A DNA stretch of 64,000 nucleotides from Pseudomonadales bacterium (GCA_022822135.1 JAJECH010000041.1:22793-86792), one strand, 5' to 3'. Positions 20,401 through 29,672 are shown, counted from the first letter of the stretch. Notes: generated from the letters alone by a model not told the origin. Numbers and translations: made by a program.

Positions 20401-22387
20401 TACCTCAACCACCTTCACCGCAACGGTTGAAGCTGTGGCTGCCAGCGTTGTCGCTTCGATACCGCAGCGGGTTGGTTATCTGGACGAAACGCTCACATTT
20501 CAAGTTCAGGAACTGGTCGGATCGGATATACCTGTCAATGCGATCGAGATCGCAGTTCGCGAATCGGATGTTGCGAACGCGCGACTGTCTGACGACGGGC
20601 AAACCGTCGAGATTCACGGTCTGGAAATTGGGTCTACGAGCATCGCGTTGATCGGAACGGATACCACCGGCGAGTACCGCGTGATACGTTTCAGCATTCG
20701 CATTGCGAATCGAGCGCCACAGCTTCTGGCATCGGAACTTAGTCTGACGCTCCAAGTAGGAGAAGAACCCACTATTCAAGATCTCTACAAGGTCTTCGAC
20801 GATGCCCAATCGTTGCGTTTTGAATTGATCGCTGGCCATACGGACGTCCTTGACGGGAGCGTTCAAGGCTCAGACCTGGTCCTTTCACCGTTGCGCAAAG
20901 GATCCGCCGAAATTTCTGTTCGAGCCACGGACACCTACGGTGCGTCCGCAGTCGCGGTGTTCATCGTGAGCGTGAGCGAAGACCTTCTGAACGAGGTCGC
21001 ATCTCAAGCGCTCGCTGGTTACGGTCGCGCAGTCCTGAACAGTGTCAGTTCGGTGATTGGATCGAGATTAGAGCAGCCCCTCAATGTGCCCGTTTTGCGG
21101 ACAGATCGAGTCTCACAGAATGCTAATTCGCTTGAGTGGACGTCGTCCGGTAGGGGGTCGGAACCGTTTGATGCGCTGCTCGAAGACGACCCTGCATTGG
21201 GAGAGTCTTCGACATGGACGAGCGCTTCTCCACGTGTCCATTCGATCCCACGGCTTTCACATACATTCGCAAGCGCTGACGACTCGAGGTATTGGACGCT
21301 TTGGACGGATTCGGACACGCAGTCTTATCGGGGCGACGGATATCGGGGACAGACGCGCTCGTATTACATAGGCACGGATGTTGTCATGAACAGCCGAACC
21401 CAGGTCGGCCTTGCCGGATCGCAAACGAAAGGCTCGGGTGACTACACCTTCGGTAATGCGCAGCGTTGGGTGGAAACGGAACAGACCTTCCTTTCGCCAT
21501 ACATGCGTTACCAGGTTCACGACAACGCATCGATTTGGGCAATCGCGACGATGGGTAGTGGGGAAATGGCGACAACGTCGAATCGGGAGGACAGACCGAA
21601 CTCCACACACGGCTTGCGCACTTCAGCAGTTGTCCTTGGCTCGACGAGTGAACTCGCGAGCTTGAAACGCGTTAATCTCACCTGGAACAGTGATGTCGCT
21701 CATCTGTCGATAGCCGCCGATTCGTTGAATCCGGAGCGGGATTCACTGACCGCAGACGTCCAACGAGCGCGCAGTGGACTGACCACAACGTTCAACGTAC
21801 CACTCAACTCGCGCCTCGCCGTAGAACCATTTGCTACCCTCAATCTACGATACGACGGAGGCAGCGATCAAGAAGGCGTGGGAATGGAGGCAGTCGGCGG
21901 TGCGCGTTTGTCAACTGGCACGTTCAATGTCGAAATCCGCGGTCGTCGATTCGAGCTTCGCGACGAACAGAGTTACGTCGAACAAGGTTATTCGCTCTCG
22001 ACCACGTACAACCCATCGAAGGACGCCACAGGTTGGTCAGTATTGCTGGCTCCGACGTGGGGTAACTCGGAACAGACCGTCGATCCGTTCATGTCCAGCC
22101 AACGCGTTGGTTCACGTTTCAGTACTTGGCATGAGTCCGGTGCGAATGTGGAGGAATTTGGTCTTGAAGGGTCCTTGAGTTATGGCATCCTCGCCAGTCA
22201 CGAGCGATTCATCGTGACACCGTATCTACAGATGCGAACCCAAACGGTTAGCGATCAACGTGTGGGTGTGCGACTACAAGGAACGACCCAATCCACGCGT
22301 AGATTAGAGTTGGATTTCCTGATACAGCGTGCGGACCTTTTTCGGAACGATGTTGGCATCGCAACCACTGCAACATTACGTTTTTAA
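17405..22387 (+). CDS. Giant outer-membrane protein: cadherin-like repeats with C-terminal autotransporter-like beta-barrel
   Basis: 1,660 residues from the ATG at 17405, which has GGGGAG seven bases upstream; a 40-codon GTG extension to 17285 is unlikely. A long signal peptide ends IGAQ. The passenger holds many cadherin-like/Ig-like repeats with DxDxD-type loops (ATDPDNDQ, ATDPDYGD) that would bind Ca2+. From about residue 1,290 the sequence becomes an amphipathic beta-barrel (SYYIGTDVVMNSRTQVGLAG, ..TFLSPYMRYQVH) and ends in TATLRF; a C-terminal Phe is the usual BAM-complex signal. It is therefore anchored in the outer membrane with repeats outside, probably an adhesin. It follows the LRR giant in the same direction. 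Confidence 0.85.
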   Translation: MLTVAIRDASRSSWIASRSTASRQLRNLASLALLALLTLFAHPIGAQSADHAFSQTSLSIEWSESQDQLVANLQALNTAFHAAKGAQGRRFANYSIRNPNLSRFELHDQEGRYITAQDRQDYSHALELRLKSTSTIDFEALPESKHITLVVDAVAKTETEIRRLVHSSEVDAALSARARLNTPSSLTISINVTDVDERPVVAPQYDPSTNHQRGFLLRMNANGGAQRIRADQLFHDPERKELYLKPNAEDIELREFLGYSPNFDDRTVSIGSTELDTNSIAGNSPSRDGTIVRVSTAGSTIVITPIADDQDGIRKVEIWVRGWDQRGPTAVLPRLDPATAESLAKITVLVQTGNNRLPVWPGNATGFSLNLDEGFTGPLTPQFGSWNATDPDNDQITYSLLDTSTRDACSASTVGEGISFASACIRLESTTSVIFQVYGEFDYEAVRANPIGRFTLQATDSRGAVAEAMFTIRLANVDEPISGGFKTNALSIYLPTTTVKRFDLSKLFIDPEETETLTFRAVSGNTTVATVNATPNPVLQITALKLGRTTVHAWATTRSGETRHSSMTVVIKDDNNPPEFPGGVSRYQANVAENAPIGTKLSTTISATDPDYGDVLSFSLQENAHFRLTDEGLAVNQIQLATKALLDFETRASYLLTLTVSDDVESADVQVFVNLLDIDEAVRATSASIPTISMSVNGTEMFDAKPHFIDDEGKVPNFRVTAFDSTIVDIFVRTTGKVQIFAKRNGTTDATLTATDSSGGVAAKRFTVVVETTEPPVVSRPVGNQSMQPGLMELSLAGVFSDPDSEVSVVEASSSDEEVLLAILPSNEPDTLVLYAWKTGTADVKLVARDPAENEVTHTFRVTVTDEEAPVTSALISDQTLTVGQRLGSLSLLEVFSTPEEQPSSFSVSSSSASTVNAVVASSDVIAWWESLNCVEKVAAVGDTGMANDSNPYCQSFISLSVQHKVIVRAVAAHHALLHGLSVGSAEITVSATYASGAITSTTFTATVEAVAASVVASIPQRVGYLDETLTFQVQELVGSDIPVNAIEIAVRESDVANARLSDDGQTVEIHGLEIGSTSIALIGTDTTGEYRVIRFSIRIANRAPQLLASELSLTLQVGEEPTIQDLYKVFDDAQSLRFELIAGHTDVLDGSVQGSDLVLSPLRKGSAEISVRATDTYGASAVAVFIVSVSEDLLNEVASQALAGYGRAVLNSVSSVIGSRLEQPLNVPVLRTDRVSQNANSLEWTSSGRGSEPFDALLEDDPALGESSTWTSASPRVHSIPRLSHTFASADDSRYWTLWTDSDTQSYRGDGYRGQTRSYYIGTDVVMNSRTQVGLAGSQTKGSGDYTFGNAQRWVETEQTFLSPYMRYQVHDNASIWAIATMGSGEMATTSNREDRPNSTHGLRTSAVVLGSTSELASLKRVNLTWNSDVAHLSIAADSLNPERDSLTADVQRARSGLTTTFNVPLNSRLAVEPFATLNLRYDGGSDQEGVGMEAVGGARLSTGTFNVEIRGRRFELRDEQSYVEQGYSLSTTYNPSKDATGWSVLLAPTWGNSEQTVDPFMSSQRVGSRFSTWHESGANVEEFGLEGSLSYGILASHERFIVTPYLQMRTQTVSDQRVGVRLQGTTQSTRRLELDFLIQRADLFRNDVGIATTATLRF

Positions 22388-22516
22388 TCTGAGAGATCTC
22401 GGATAGTTGGTTACCAAGCTGCATTCATTGGTACGTTGGCGTAACGGAAGTAATATATTGAGAGATACCTTGTGGTGAGATGACACATCATATAAGGATC
22501 ATTAAATTGGTATAAC

Positions 22517-22532
22517 ACCCTATATATAGGGT
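22517..22532. promoter_or_regulatory. 16-bp perfect palindrome, candidate operator of the HipB-like gene
   Basis: ACCCTATATATAGGGT is a perfect palindrome 16 bp before the ATG of the XRE-family gene at 22549. Palindromic operators next to their own gene are usual for HipB/XRE regulators, so autoregulation is the likely role. Confidence 0.6.
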
Positions 22533-22548
22533 ATAAAGTTAGGACATC

Positions 22549-22905
22549 ATGAGGCAGCTTACACCAGGAGCGAGTAGGGCAGTTAAATCGTTAGGGAGCG
22601 CTTTGAAAACTGCGCGGTTGCGCCGTCGACGGTCGCAGAAAGATATGGCAATGGTCATGGGGGTCTCCCTAGGCACGGTTCAGCGGATTGAACGTGGAGA
22701 CCCAGGTGTAGCTATCGGTAACATCGCTATGGCATTCTTATGTCTAAACTGCCTCGACAAACTAGCTAACGTGCTAGATCCAACGGTTGATGAGATAGGA
22801 GCCGCCGCTGACTCTCTTCGTGTTCCGAAAAGAGTGAGATCCACGAGCATCAAACAGAAGAATATGGATCGTGATGACTCCTCGTCGGATCCAGTCGCGT
22901 TTTAA
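22549..22905 (+). CDS. HipB-like XRE-family transcriptional regulator, orphan
   Basis: 118 residues, ATG with TTAGGA upstream. The helix-turn-helix covers about residues 15-70 (SQKDMAMVMGVSLGTVQRIERGDPGV). The sequence pattern, including the MAFLCLNCLDKLANVLDP segment, matches regulators that normally precede a HipA-type kinase toxin. No hipA follows: the next gene is on the other strand and unrelated. It either acts alone or on a hipA elsewhere. The C-terminal tail after residue 90 (RVPKRVR..) is polar and probably disordered, as in HipB. Palindrome at 22517-22532 is the likely operator. Confidence 0.8.
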   Translation: MRQLTPGASRAVKSLGSALKTARLRRRRSQKDMAMVMGVSLGTVQRIERGDPGVAIGNIAMAFLCLNCLDKLANVLDPTVDEIGAAADSLRVPKRVRSTSIKQKNMDRDDSSSDPVAF

Positions 22906-23041
22906 TGGGAAGGATTCACTGAACACGCGGATATACGCCAAAAGGCGATAAGTCAACGCGATCTGACCTTCAATCACCGTATGATGATCGTCGTTTTAGC
23001 GATGGGTTAGGCAAAGAGATCCTCCCGGCGAGCAAAAGCGC

Positions 23042-24274
23042 TCAGCGCGCAGCATCGGCCAATCTAACTAGGACCTGACCGGATATGCCTAACAGTTTGG
23101 CTAGCTCCAAGAGGTGACCGCGAGAGATTAACTCTCTTCGATATGCCTCGATGGCCAAGTGGGTAACTTCCCTTTGAATTTCAAGAGCTTCTCGCCCTTT
23201 TTGTTCAGTACCTTCTAGATCCTCCAACATTTTGAGTTCCTTCAGGTATTCGAGACCGTATCGTTCTTGATCTAGAAGATGAGCTGATTCGGGGGAACTG
23301 ATATATCGCAGACCTTTCAATCTAAAAACAACGACCTGGTAACTAACACCATAGTGGTGGGCGAGAGTGGCGATGTCTTTGTGGTTGATTTGTTGTGAGC
23401 CAGATGGGATGCGGATCTCGCAATCGATCTGAGCTTCTCCAGCGACATCAAACACAGATTGTTCGTGACGAGTCGAAAATCCTTTATTGAACCTTTGAAG
23501 TGCCTCAAATACGCCGTTTTTAGGCATCAGAAAGGATGCTGCAAATGCATTTGCTCGACACTCGGTTAGTTCCGAAGAATTCTGCGTACTAGAAACTCTT
23601 ATTTCGTGGTTCGGGTCAAGTAGTGAGTGCGCGTACTCATGCGCTAGCGAAAAGCGCACGCGGGATCTGAAGTGCCTTGAGTTGGCCAAGATGAGCTCAT
23701 GGATGTCGGGGTGTCGAACGAACACGCCGGACATTCCGTCGGGTAGTTCAACGCTGGAAACCCATATCCCCTGTTGTGCGATAACGCTTGAGATGTCGAC
23801 TATGGGCGCATGACCAAATCCGATCCGTCGACGTTCTTGCTCGGCCACATTTTCGGCTTGTAGTACAGCTTCCCCAACACTTCGCGGGGCGGAAATGTCG
23901 TAGGTAGGCGGGATCAGTCGATCCTTCGACATGACTATTCGTTTAAGACGTACACCTTCTATGCAGAGTTCCAAGCAGTGTTCAACCTGAGTTTGAGCTT
24001 CGCTGTCCTGGTGAAGCTCCGGTGCATAACGGACTACGGCGGCAAATACGTTTTCGCTCTCCTGCGCCGTATCCACATTGAGGAGATCCTGAATCGTGTG
24101 GCGATACAGGTGTGCGAGCTTCGACAACTCGAGAGTTGATACTTTGCGATTGCCGTTTTCAATCTGGGTGATTGCAGTTCTAGGCACACCGATCTCTTCG
24201 GCTACGGCTCTCTGACTTAAGCCTCGCGATTCACGAGCGTTGCGTAAGCTGTCGCTAAGTCTTGGCGGTTTCAT
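23042..24274 (-). CDS. HTH XRE - ImmA/IrrE metallopeptidase regulator
   Basis: 410 residues from the ATG at 24274; an in-frame TTG at 24298 would add eight residues, and neither has a clear ribosome site. Residues 1-65 are an XRE helix-turn-helix (GLSQRAVAEEIGVPRTAITQ). The ImmA/IrrE zinc site HEYAH is at 212-216, with downstream ECRANAFAASFLMP typical of the family (the E and A-A-F-L-M-P segment). Such proteins sense stress or a mobile element and cleave a repressor or derepress their own target. It is divergent from a decayed paralogue (24494-25538), the two sharing an inverted repeat at 24330-24364. All key residues are present, so this copy looks functional. Confidence 0.88.
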   Translation of the reverse strand: MKPPRLSDSLRNARESRGLSQRAVAEEIGVPRTAITQIENGNRKVSTLELSKLAHLYRHTIQDLLNVDTAQESENVFAAVVRYAPELHQDSEAQTQVEHCLELCIEGVRLKRIVMSKDRLIPPTYDISAPRSVGEAVLQAENVAEQERRRIGFGHAPIVDISSVIAQQGIWVSSVELPDGMSGVFVRHPDIHELILANSRHFRSRVRFSLAHEYAHSLLDPNHEIRVSSTQNSSELTECRANAFAASFLMPKNGVFEALQRFNKGFSTRHEQSVFDVAGEAQIDCEIRIPSGSQQINHKDIATLAHHYGVSYQVVVFRLKGLRYISSPESAHLLDQERYGLEYLKELKMLEDLEGTEQKGREALEIQREVTHLAIEAYRRELISRGHLLELAKLLGISGQVLVRLADAAR

Positions 24275-24329
24275 ATGGATGATCGCGGTTACGTACAACA
24301 GAGGACTAGAACAATTCTATTCTGAAAAA

Positions 24330-24364
24330 CAAACAACAATGCTTGATATATCCATAGTTGTTTG
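24330..24364. promoter_or_regulatory. Inverted repeat between divergent HTH-ImmA genes
   Basis: CAAACAAC at 24330-24337 and its complement GTTGTTTG at 24357-24364 are separated by 19 bp. The site lies in the spacer between two divergent XRE-type genes and is a candidate operator for the intact XRE-ImmA protein. Confidence 0.5.
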
Positions 24365-24493
24365 AAAATAGAACATCAGGTTAGGAGTTTGCTACTTCAA
24401 ACCAGGGCTAATTCACTAGGTTTCTTGAAATACGTAATGCGCGATTTCTTCTTGCGTCTTACGATTTGCGCGATTGAGACACTAAGCTTTCAA

Positions 24494-25538
24494 ATGTCTT
24501 CTGAATATATTGGCATTCGTCTAAAAACACTGCGCGAATCAAAATCGATTTCGCTGGAAACTGCCGCAGAGCTACTTGGAATTACAGCTCGCTACAGAAA
24601 AACTTGACGTCCCGGTGGAGTACTTTATGGACCCTTTCAGGCTTGAAGGCGAAGGTCAATTCTCGTGGCGTTCGAATGGCGCTGAACTGAAGGAGATTCA
24701 AGAGTGGGAGGGACGTGTAGGTAGCTGGATCGCGTTGTACCGCGTATTGATTAAGCAACTGAACGTAGAACGACCATTGCTTCGGCATGCGATGAACCTC
24801 TCTAAGCGATCAAGCTTTGACGATGCAAAAACAGTTGGCGAACGCTTCGCTACAGAGTTTGGATTGGGTGACAATCCCGCAAAACGGCTCAGTGAATTTA
24901 TGGAAACTCATTTGAACTTCCTAGTGCTTTTTGTAGATATGGGTTCGAATATCTCCGGTGCGGCATGTCGCGTTTCAGATCTGGATGTAGTACTCGTGGC
25001 GCGTAATGACATCGCCGGTAGTCGTAACTTCACGCTTGCTCGCGAGCTCTTTCATTTGCTTACATGGGATTCGATCCCACCAAAGTATGTCGAGGATTTG
25101 GGTGAAAGTCGAAAAAGCCGAGTCGAAGCACTTAGGGATAACTTCGCTGCCGCACTCCTGATGCCGTCAGACGTACTCCATCGCTATGGACGTTGGAACG
25201 ATCTATCAACCGAGCAACTTATTAGTAAGCTCAATTCGACCGCGACGGAGTTGGGAGTTGCTTCTCAAGAACTCAAATCGCGCTTGGTAAACCTTGGTTC
25301 AGTGAACCGAAAGGTCGCGGACGCGATCCAGAATCGCGCACTGTGGAACAACGGTGGTGAGGTAACGAAGATCGAAGAACCGCCTAAGTTTTCAAAGGAG
25401 TTCGTTAGAGTAGTCGGCGATGCGATCAACAAGGGACATATTTCGGCGCGACGAACAGCGAAATTGCTGCAAACGACGATTGATGACATGCAAGACCTCA
25501 TCGACGTACACGGTATCGACCGCGTGATTGGACTGTAG
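24494..25538 (+). pseudogene. Decayed HTH-ImmA/IrrE metallopeptidase gene (internal deletion, frameshift, active-site change)
   Basis: The first frame starts ATG 24494 and reads the front half of an XRE helix-turn-helix (YIGIRLKTLRESKSISLETAAELLGI) then a stop at 24607. The rest of the protein continues in another frame from about 24576 (ELQLATEKLDVPVEYFMDPF), which is what normally follows the end of the HTH. About 25-30 codons covering the recognition helix are missing at the junction near 24575, so the deletion also shifted the frame. The metallopeptidase part is otherwise intact to 25538, with the segment LRDNFAAALLMPSDV, but the zinc motif reads RELFH (Arg156 of the second frame) where HExxH is expected, a CAC-to-CGC type change. 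DNA binding is surely lost and peptidase activity probably is. Confidence 0.75.
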
Positions 25539-25598
25539 AGTCGATAAAACGGATTTTGGGTGATCAGTGATCAAACGATCGTTTCGGGTAAAGACCGC

Positions 25599-25616
25599 CG
25601 CCCCCAGAGAGGGGCG
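25599..25616 (-). terminator. Possible weak terminator of the DUF5916 gene
   Basis: CGCCCC and GGGGCG form a six-bp G+C stem with a six-nt loop just past the stop of the minus-strand gene; in that direction it is followed by GCGGTCTTT, a poor U-tract. Confidence 0.35.
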
Positions 25617-25639
25617 ACGCTAACTAGGTATACCCGAAT

Positions 25640-27922
25640 CTAAAGCACGTCAAATAAATGCGTGTACTTAAGAACCAACTGCTTCCGATTCGCGCCGAAG
25701 CCGGTACGTTGGTCAAACTCGCTATAAACGAGGTAGAAACCCGTATTCGCGGTTCGCTGCCAAGAGAAGCGGACGTTGGTCGCGAACATGTCCTCCGCAA
25801 TATTGTGTTGGACAAGCGCGCTGATTCGCGCTTTTGCCGAAAACGTGTAAGTGACGCCTAGCCGAGCTAAATCAGCTGTAAACGCTGAATCCTTTGTTGG
25901 CAGATCGATGTTATTGTGGTTGTACGACGCATGGATATCCCACTTGTTTTCAACACGGTACGCGAGAAATAGGCTCGCATTGAAGCGGTCGCCGTTGTAG
26001 AACCCGCCTTGCGACATGCTGAGCGTCGCGCGCAGAGGTTTTGTCGCTGGTGAGGTCGCGTTGATTGAATACGCGACGTTGTCATAGTCCCCGGCCGGAA
26101 CCGTGACGCCGACGATATCGAAGTCGCGTTTGACACCTTCCGAAATTAGATTCACCACCGGCCAGAAATCCGCGCCGTTTTCCCATAGCCACCAAGTCTC
26201 GAAGTGAGCACTCCCACTTTCTAGGTAGCCATCGAAGTCCTAAAATCCATCAAGAAACATGATCTGATTCCATTCCTTCAGGCCACCTTCGTCGGGAAAC
26301 GAAGTCGTATGGTGAACGCCTGCGAGCAAAGCTCGGTAGCCGACACGCGAGGTGAATCCAACTTCTGGATTGAACCCGCTGCCGACTTCAGCGAGACCTA
26401 GATTGAGATTCCAAACAGGGGATCGATAGCTGGAATTGAAGGCGAATGCATGATCATCGTCGGTGATCCCAGCGGTATTCGTCTTCCCAGCGTAGCCGGA
26501 GATGTCTGTATGCTCACCAATTCCCCATTTTCCGTCGACGCCGAAGGTTTGGTTTTCCGAGTCTTCTCCTTCACGGTTAACCACGATGAATCCAAGCGAC
26601 GAACGGTTTTTCATCTCACGATTGAATCGTCCAACGAAAAAGTCGTTTTGAGGTAGATACTCGCCGCTCTCGGCGCGTACGAAGAGCATTCCTACATTGT
26701 TCGAGGAACCGACCTTTCCGGTAACGCGAGCGCCTCCGGTGAGCGGGAGTTTTCGCCCACCGGGCTCGATGCCGATGTTGCGACTGTGAAAGAGCCGTAA
26801 ACCACCATATCCAACCTCAAACATTCCCGCGTTCTCGAGAAAGAAAGGTCGTGTTTCAGGGAAAAACAGGCTGAATCGACCTAGGTTGATTTGAAGCTGA
26901 TCTGACTCCACCTGAGCAAAGTCCGTGTTGTAGGTGGCGTCGAGGGTGAGACTCCGCGTGAGCGAGTATTTCAGGTCGAAACCAACGTCGTTCTCTTTCT
27001 CCGTTGTCGAGTAATCCGTACTTTCGGATTCGACGATGCCGGAGAGCACATACGGCGTGATTTTTAGGTTTTGGCGATAGGCTGGGACCTCGATACCGCT
27101 GATTCTTCCGGCTAACGACAAGCGGTATGTGGAGAACTGAATGGGCAATGGTGCCCAATGCGACTGTTCGTTGATTTTTCGGCTGATTCGGGCGAAATTC
27201 ACACCCCATGTCTGTACTTTCTCGCTACCGAAGCGAAGCGACGTGAACGGGATCTCGAATTCGGCGCTCCATCCTTCGTCGATGTACTTCGTACGTACTT
27301 TCCAGGTTGTGGACCAATTCCAGTCAGCGTACTCGTTATCTAGTGCGGCGTCGTACTCGACTCCGATGGGATTCGTACCGAACATAAACCCAGTTTGGCC
27401 ATTGAGGAACGTATCGAGAGCCATCGCAAAGGAGTCGGATTGGAACCCGTCGCTTGAGAGGATGATGTCATCCTGGCTCGGTTCGTGGCAAATGACACCG
27501 ATGTGCACGAATTCATCCGAAAAAGCGAAATACACCTCGGTCTTGCGTGTCGCAGGCGCACCGTTGGTCGGCTGCCATTGGGTGAAGTCCGTGATGGGTG
27601 TAAATGCTTGCCAGGCGGGATCGTTTCTGACTTCACCGTCTAGTGTTGGTAGTGTCGTCAACTTCGTCGCGACGGCGCTGGGACGAGGGGATTCCTGACC
27701 CCAGGTTCCAACGGCGATCAAGAGCGCTAAGGCAATTGCGCTCTTTGCGATCAGAAATCTAGCGGCTTTGTGGAGCTTCGCGGCGCTTTGTACCAGCGAC
27801 CGAAACCACCGGTGCATGTTTTGCGTGTAGTTATCATGCGGAAAAGCCGCGTACCGAGCGTGACGATACTCGGTGTTAGCGTTTAGATAGCGTGTTCTTC
27901 TGCCAGCGGGCGTAGCGAACAT
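25640..27922 (-). pseudogene. DUF5916 outer-membrane protein with carbohydrate-binding-like N-terminus, interrupted by one in-frame TAG
   Basis: Two reading frames, 27922-26240 and 26158-25640, lie in the same frame and are separated only by a TAG at 26240-26242; codons on both sides (..IMFLDGF stop DFDGYLESGS..) continue the protein, so a single nonsense mutation broke a roughly 760-residue gene, the normal size for the family. After a hydrophobic signal segment (about 63-75) comes a CBM9-like domain (about 85-280: LDGEVRNDPAWQAF, VYFAFSDEFVHIG, GWSAEFEIPF), then the DUF5916 barrel. Family members are exported proteins of unknown substrate. The gene could still give a truncated product that lacks its last third. 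The ATG at 27922 follows AAGGAAAG; an ATG at 27817 is an alternative. Confidence 0.8.
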
Positions 27923-27997
27923 GGAGGGTCTTTCCTTCTGTGGAATGAGAGCGATGATCGAGTCGGTTGTGTGCGAACGTCATAACAAAGACCCTCC
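27923..27997 (-). promoter_or_regulatory. Leader inverted repeat abutting the DUF5916 start codon
   Basis: In the minus-strand transcript GGAGGGTCTTT (27997-27987) can pair perfectly with AAAGACCCTCC (27933-27923), which ends right at the ATG. An 11-bp stem over a 53-nt loop would cover the ribosome site, so translation may be controlled by this structure. Confidence 0.45.
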
Positions 27998-28396
27998 TAC
28001 AAAAGAAAAAGGCACCAAGACCTAAAAGGTACCTGATGCGTCGGTCGCGAATTCTAGAAACATCAATCGCGAGTAGCAACCAGTCCTTTCGCTTCTTCCT
28101 GGTGATTCCTAACTTCATTGCGAATCTCCGCCACTTGTCGTGAATGTCTTGCTACGAAACGCTCTTGGTTTCGCCAACAGAGCAAAGCAATCGGATGTGA
28201 CGTTGATCAAGAGAGAAGGGAAGGTCAGGCGAGGGTCTTTGAATTTGAGACGGACGCGCGCTAGGCTAGTTTTTTAGGCAAACCAAGCGTTCTGTCTTAT
28301 TGAGTCGAAACGCGAGCGTCTTTTCTTCCCTGATTCGTCTCGGCGAAAGGAGTATTGATTCCGGAGACGGTGGAACGTGAATGTATGATCGCATCA
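27923..28396. other. Divergent intergenic region, 474 bp
   Basis: Holds the leader inverted repeat at 27923-27997 and a third copy of GAGGGTCTTT at 28231-28240. An AAAGGAG at about 28346 precedes a TTG frame-mate of the next gene. No gene recognised. Confidence 0.5.
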
Positions 28397-29134
28397 ATGA
28401 AGGTAGTGTTTAGCCGTAAAGGCTTCGACAGTGCTGCGGGTGGTGCACCGTCACCGATCATCTCTGGGCGACCTACCAGTATTCCCATACCCGCTGACGA
28501 TCGTTCCGAAACAACATACGGTGACTTGGGCTTAGGTTCTCGCGTCGAGCAACTCACGGGAGGCAAACTGACCGCAAGCTCGCTCTGCCACTGTGATCCG
28601 ATGTTTGAGAATGGTCGTTGCGCCTTCGGTCAAACGGGAGCTTCGTTGACCCACCTTGCCAATAACGGCGTGGAGGTAGGTGATGTCTTTCTTTTTTTCG
28701 GTTTGTATTCTGACGAGGATGGTGGCGATCGACACCATCGTATCTTCGGATATTTAAAGATCGAGGAGATTCTGAAACTAGGATCCGAACCGACGAAAGC
28801 ACGCCAGCCGCCCGGCTTCTCCGTTCGCCACCCTCACACGATTGGGAACTGGAACAGCAACAACACGATATATGTAGGTCCAGGTCAGGTCGCTTGTACC
28901 GACTCGTCTGGTTTGCGGTTAACGGCTCCGGATAGTCCAGTAAGTCACTGGCGGATTCCGAATTGGCTACACGATACGGGTTTGAGCTACCACGGAAATC
29001 GCAAACGGTGGCTTTCTAATGGCAATCTCCACACGACCTCCCCGGGTCAGGAGTTCGTCGCTGATATTTCAGGTAACCGAGCAGCCTCGTCATGGCTTAA
29101 ACGTATCCTAGGTTTGATCGCTAGCGAGGCCTAG
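28397..29134 (+). CDS. Nmad3-like protein (nucleotide modification associated domain 3)
   Basis: 245 residues from the ATG at 28397; upstream in-frame ATG (28385) and TTG (28355) are possible, but the family normally begins at MKVVFSRKGFDS, which I use. Key features: the start motif FSRKGFDSAAGGAPSPI, a CHCDPMF segment where relatives have H-x-D-P, FGQTGASLTHL, and GVEVGDVFLFFGLY. This matches my knowledge of the Nmad3 family, predicted from gene context to take part in DNA base modification; no reaction has been shown that I can name. It is the first gene of a short operon with a nuclease-like DUF6998 gene (12-bp gap) and a HicB-like gene, which fits a DNA-modification or defence role. Confidence 0.65.
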   Translation: MKVVFSRKGFDSAAGGAPSPIISGRPTSIPIPADDRSETTYGDLGLGSRVEQLTGGKLTASSLCHCDPMFENGRCAFGQTGASLTHLANNGVEVGDVFLFFGLYSDEDGGDRHHRIFGYLKIEEILKLGSEPTKARQPPGFSVRHPHTIGNWNSNNTIYVGPGQVACTDSSGLRLTAPDSPVSHWRIPNWLHDTGLSYHGNRKRWLSNGNLHTTSPGQEFVADISGNRAASSWLKRILGLIASEA

Positions 29135-29146
29135 GAGCACGATGCT

Positions 29147-29662
29147 ATGGTGGGAGATGAAGGTAGTAGCGTGAACGCGCAGAAACCAGAGATTGATGAA
29201 TGGTCAGAGGTTGGAGACTTGCTAGGCGAGCTCTATAGGATCGTAAAGCGACTGGAGGAAATGTTCCCAGGACGAAAGTTCACACCCGATGGGCACTTGG
29301 TCGGCAGCATCGGCGAAGCGCTGGCGAAATTCATGTTTAACCTCTGCTTGCTACCCGCTTCGGCACCAGGACATGACGCGACTACCGCAGATGGTAAAAC
29401 TAAGATTCAAATCAAACTAACGCAAGGAAAAATGATCGCTCTTAGATCAGAACCGGAACACTTAATCGTCCTTAGATTGGCTGGTGATCTTGGTGTAGAG
29501 ATCGTCTACAACGGTCGCGGGGTTTCCGCTTGGTCGGAGACCGATAAGATGAGTAGCAATGGCACGAGAATGATCTCAATAGCAAAGCTGCGTCAGATAG
29601 ACTTGATCGTTCCGTCCGCAGACAGACTCCCGCTCATCAACAAAATAGACCTGCGTCGCTGA
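29147..29662 (+). CDS. DUF6998 protein, PD-(D/E)XK nuclease-like
   Basis: 171 residues. TAGGAGC, overlapping the stop of the previous gene, lies 8-9 nt before the ATG. The core is DGHLVGSIGEALAKFMFNL (Glu near 66), GHDATTADGKTKIQIKLTQ (Asp near 83 and a Q-x-K at about 93-95), then strands ALRSEPEHLIVLRL and VEIVYNG. Glu, Asp and Q-x-K in this spacing match the catalytic core of the restriction-endonuclease-like fold. I recognise the sequence as the DUF6998 family, whose function is not established. Being coupled to an Nmad3-like gene suggests a nuclease whose action is linked to modified DNA; this is inference. Confidence 0.65.
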   Translation: MVGDEGSSVNAQKPEIDEWSEVGDLLGELYRIVKRLEEMFPGRKFTPDGHLVGSIGEALAKFMFNLCLLPASAPGHDATTADGKTKIQIKLTQGKMIALRSEPEHLIVLRLAGDLGVEIVYNGRGVSAWSETDKMSSNGTRMISIAKLRQIDLIVPSADRLPLINKIDLRR

Positions 29663-29672
29663 GGAGCCGTCA

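Noticed and set aside
24362..24607. 81-codon frame as a separate small regulator
   Set aside because: It stops inside a helix-turn-helix whose continuation is in another frame; it is the front of the decayed HTH-ImmA gene.
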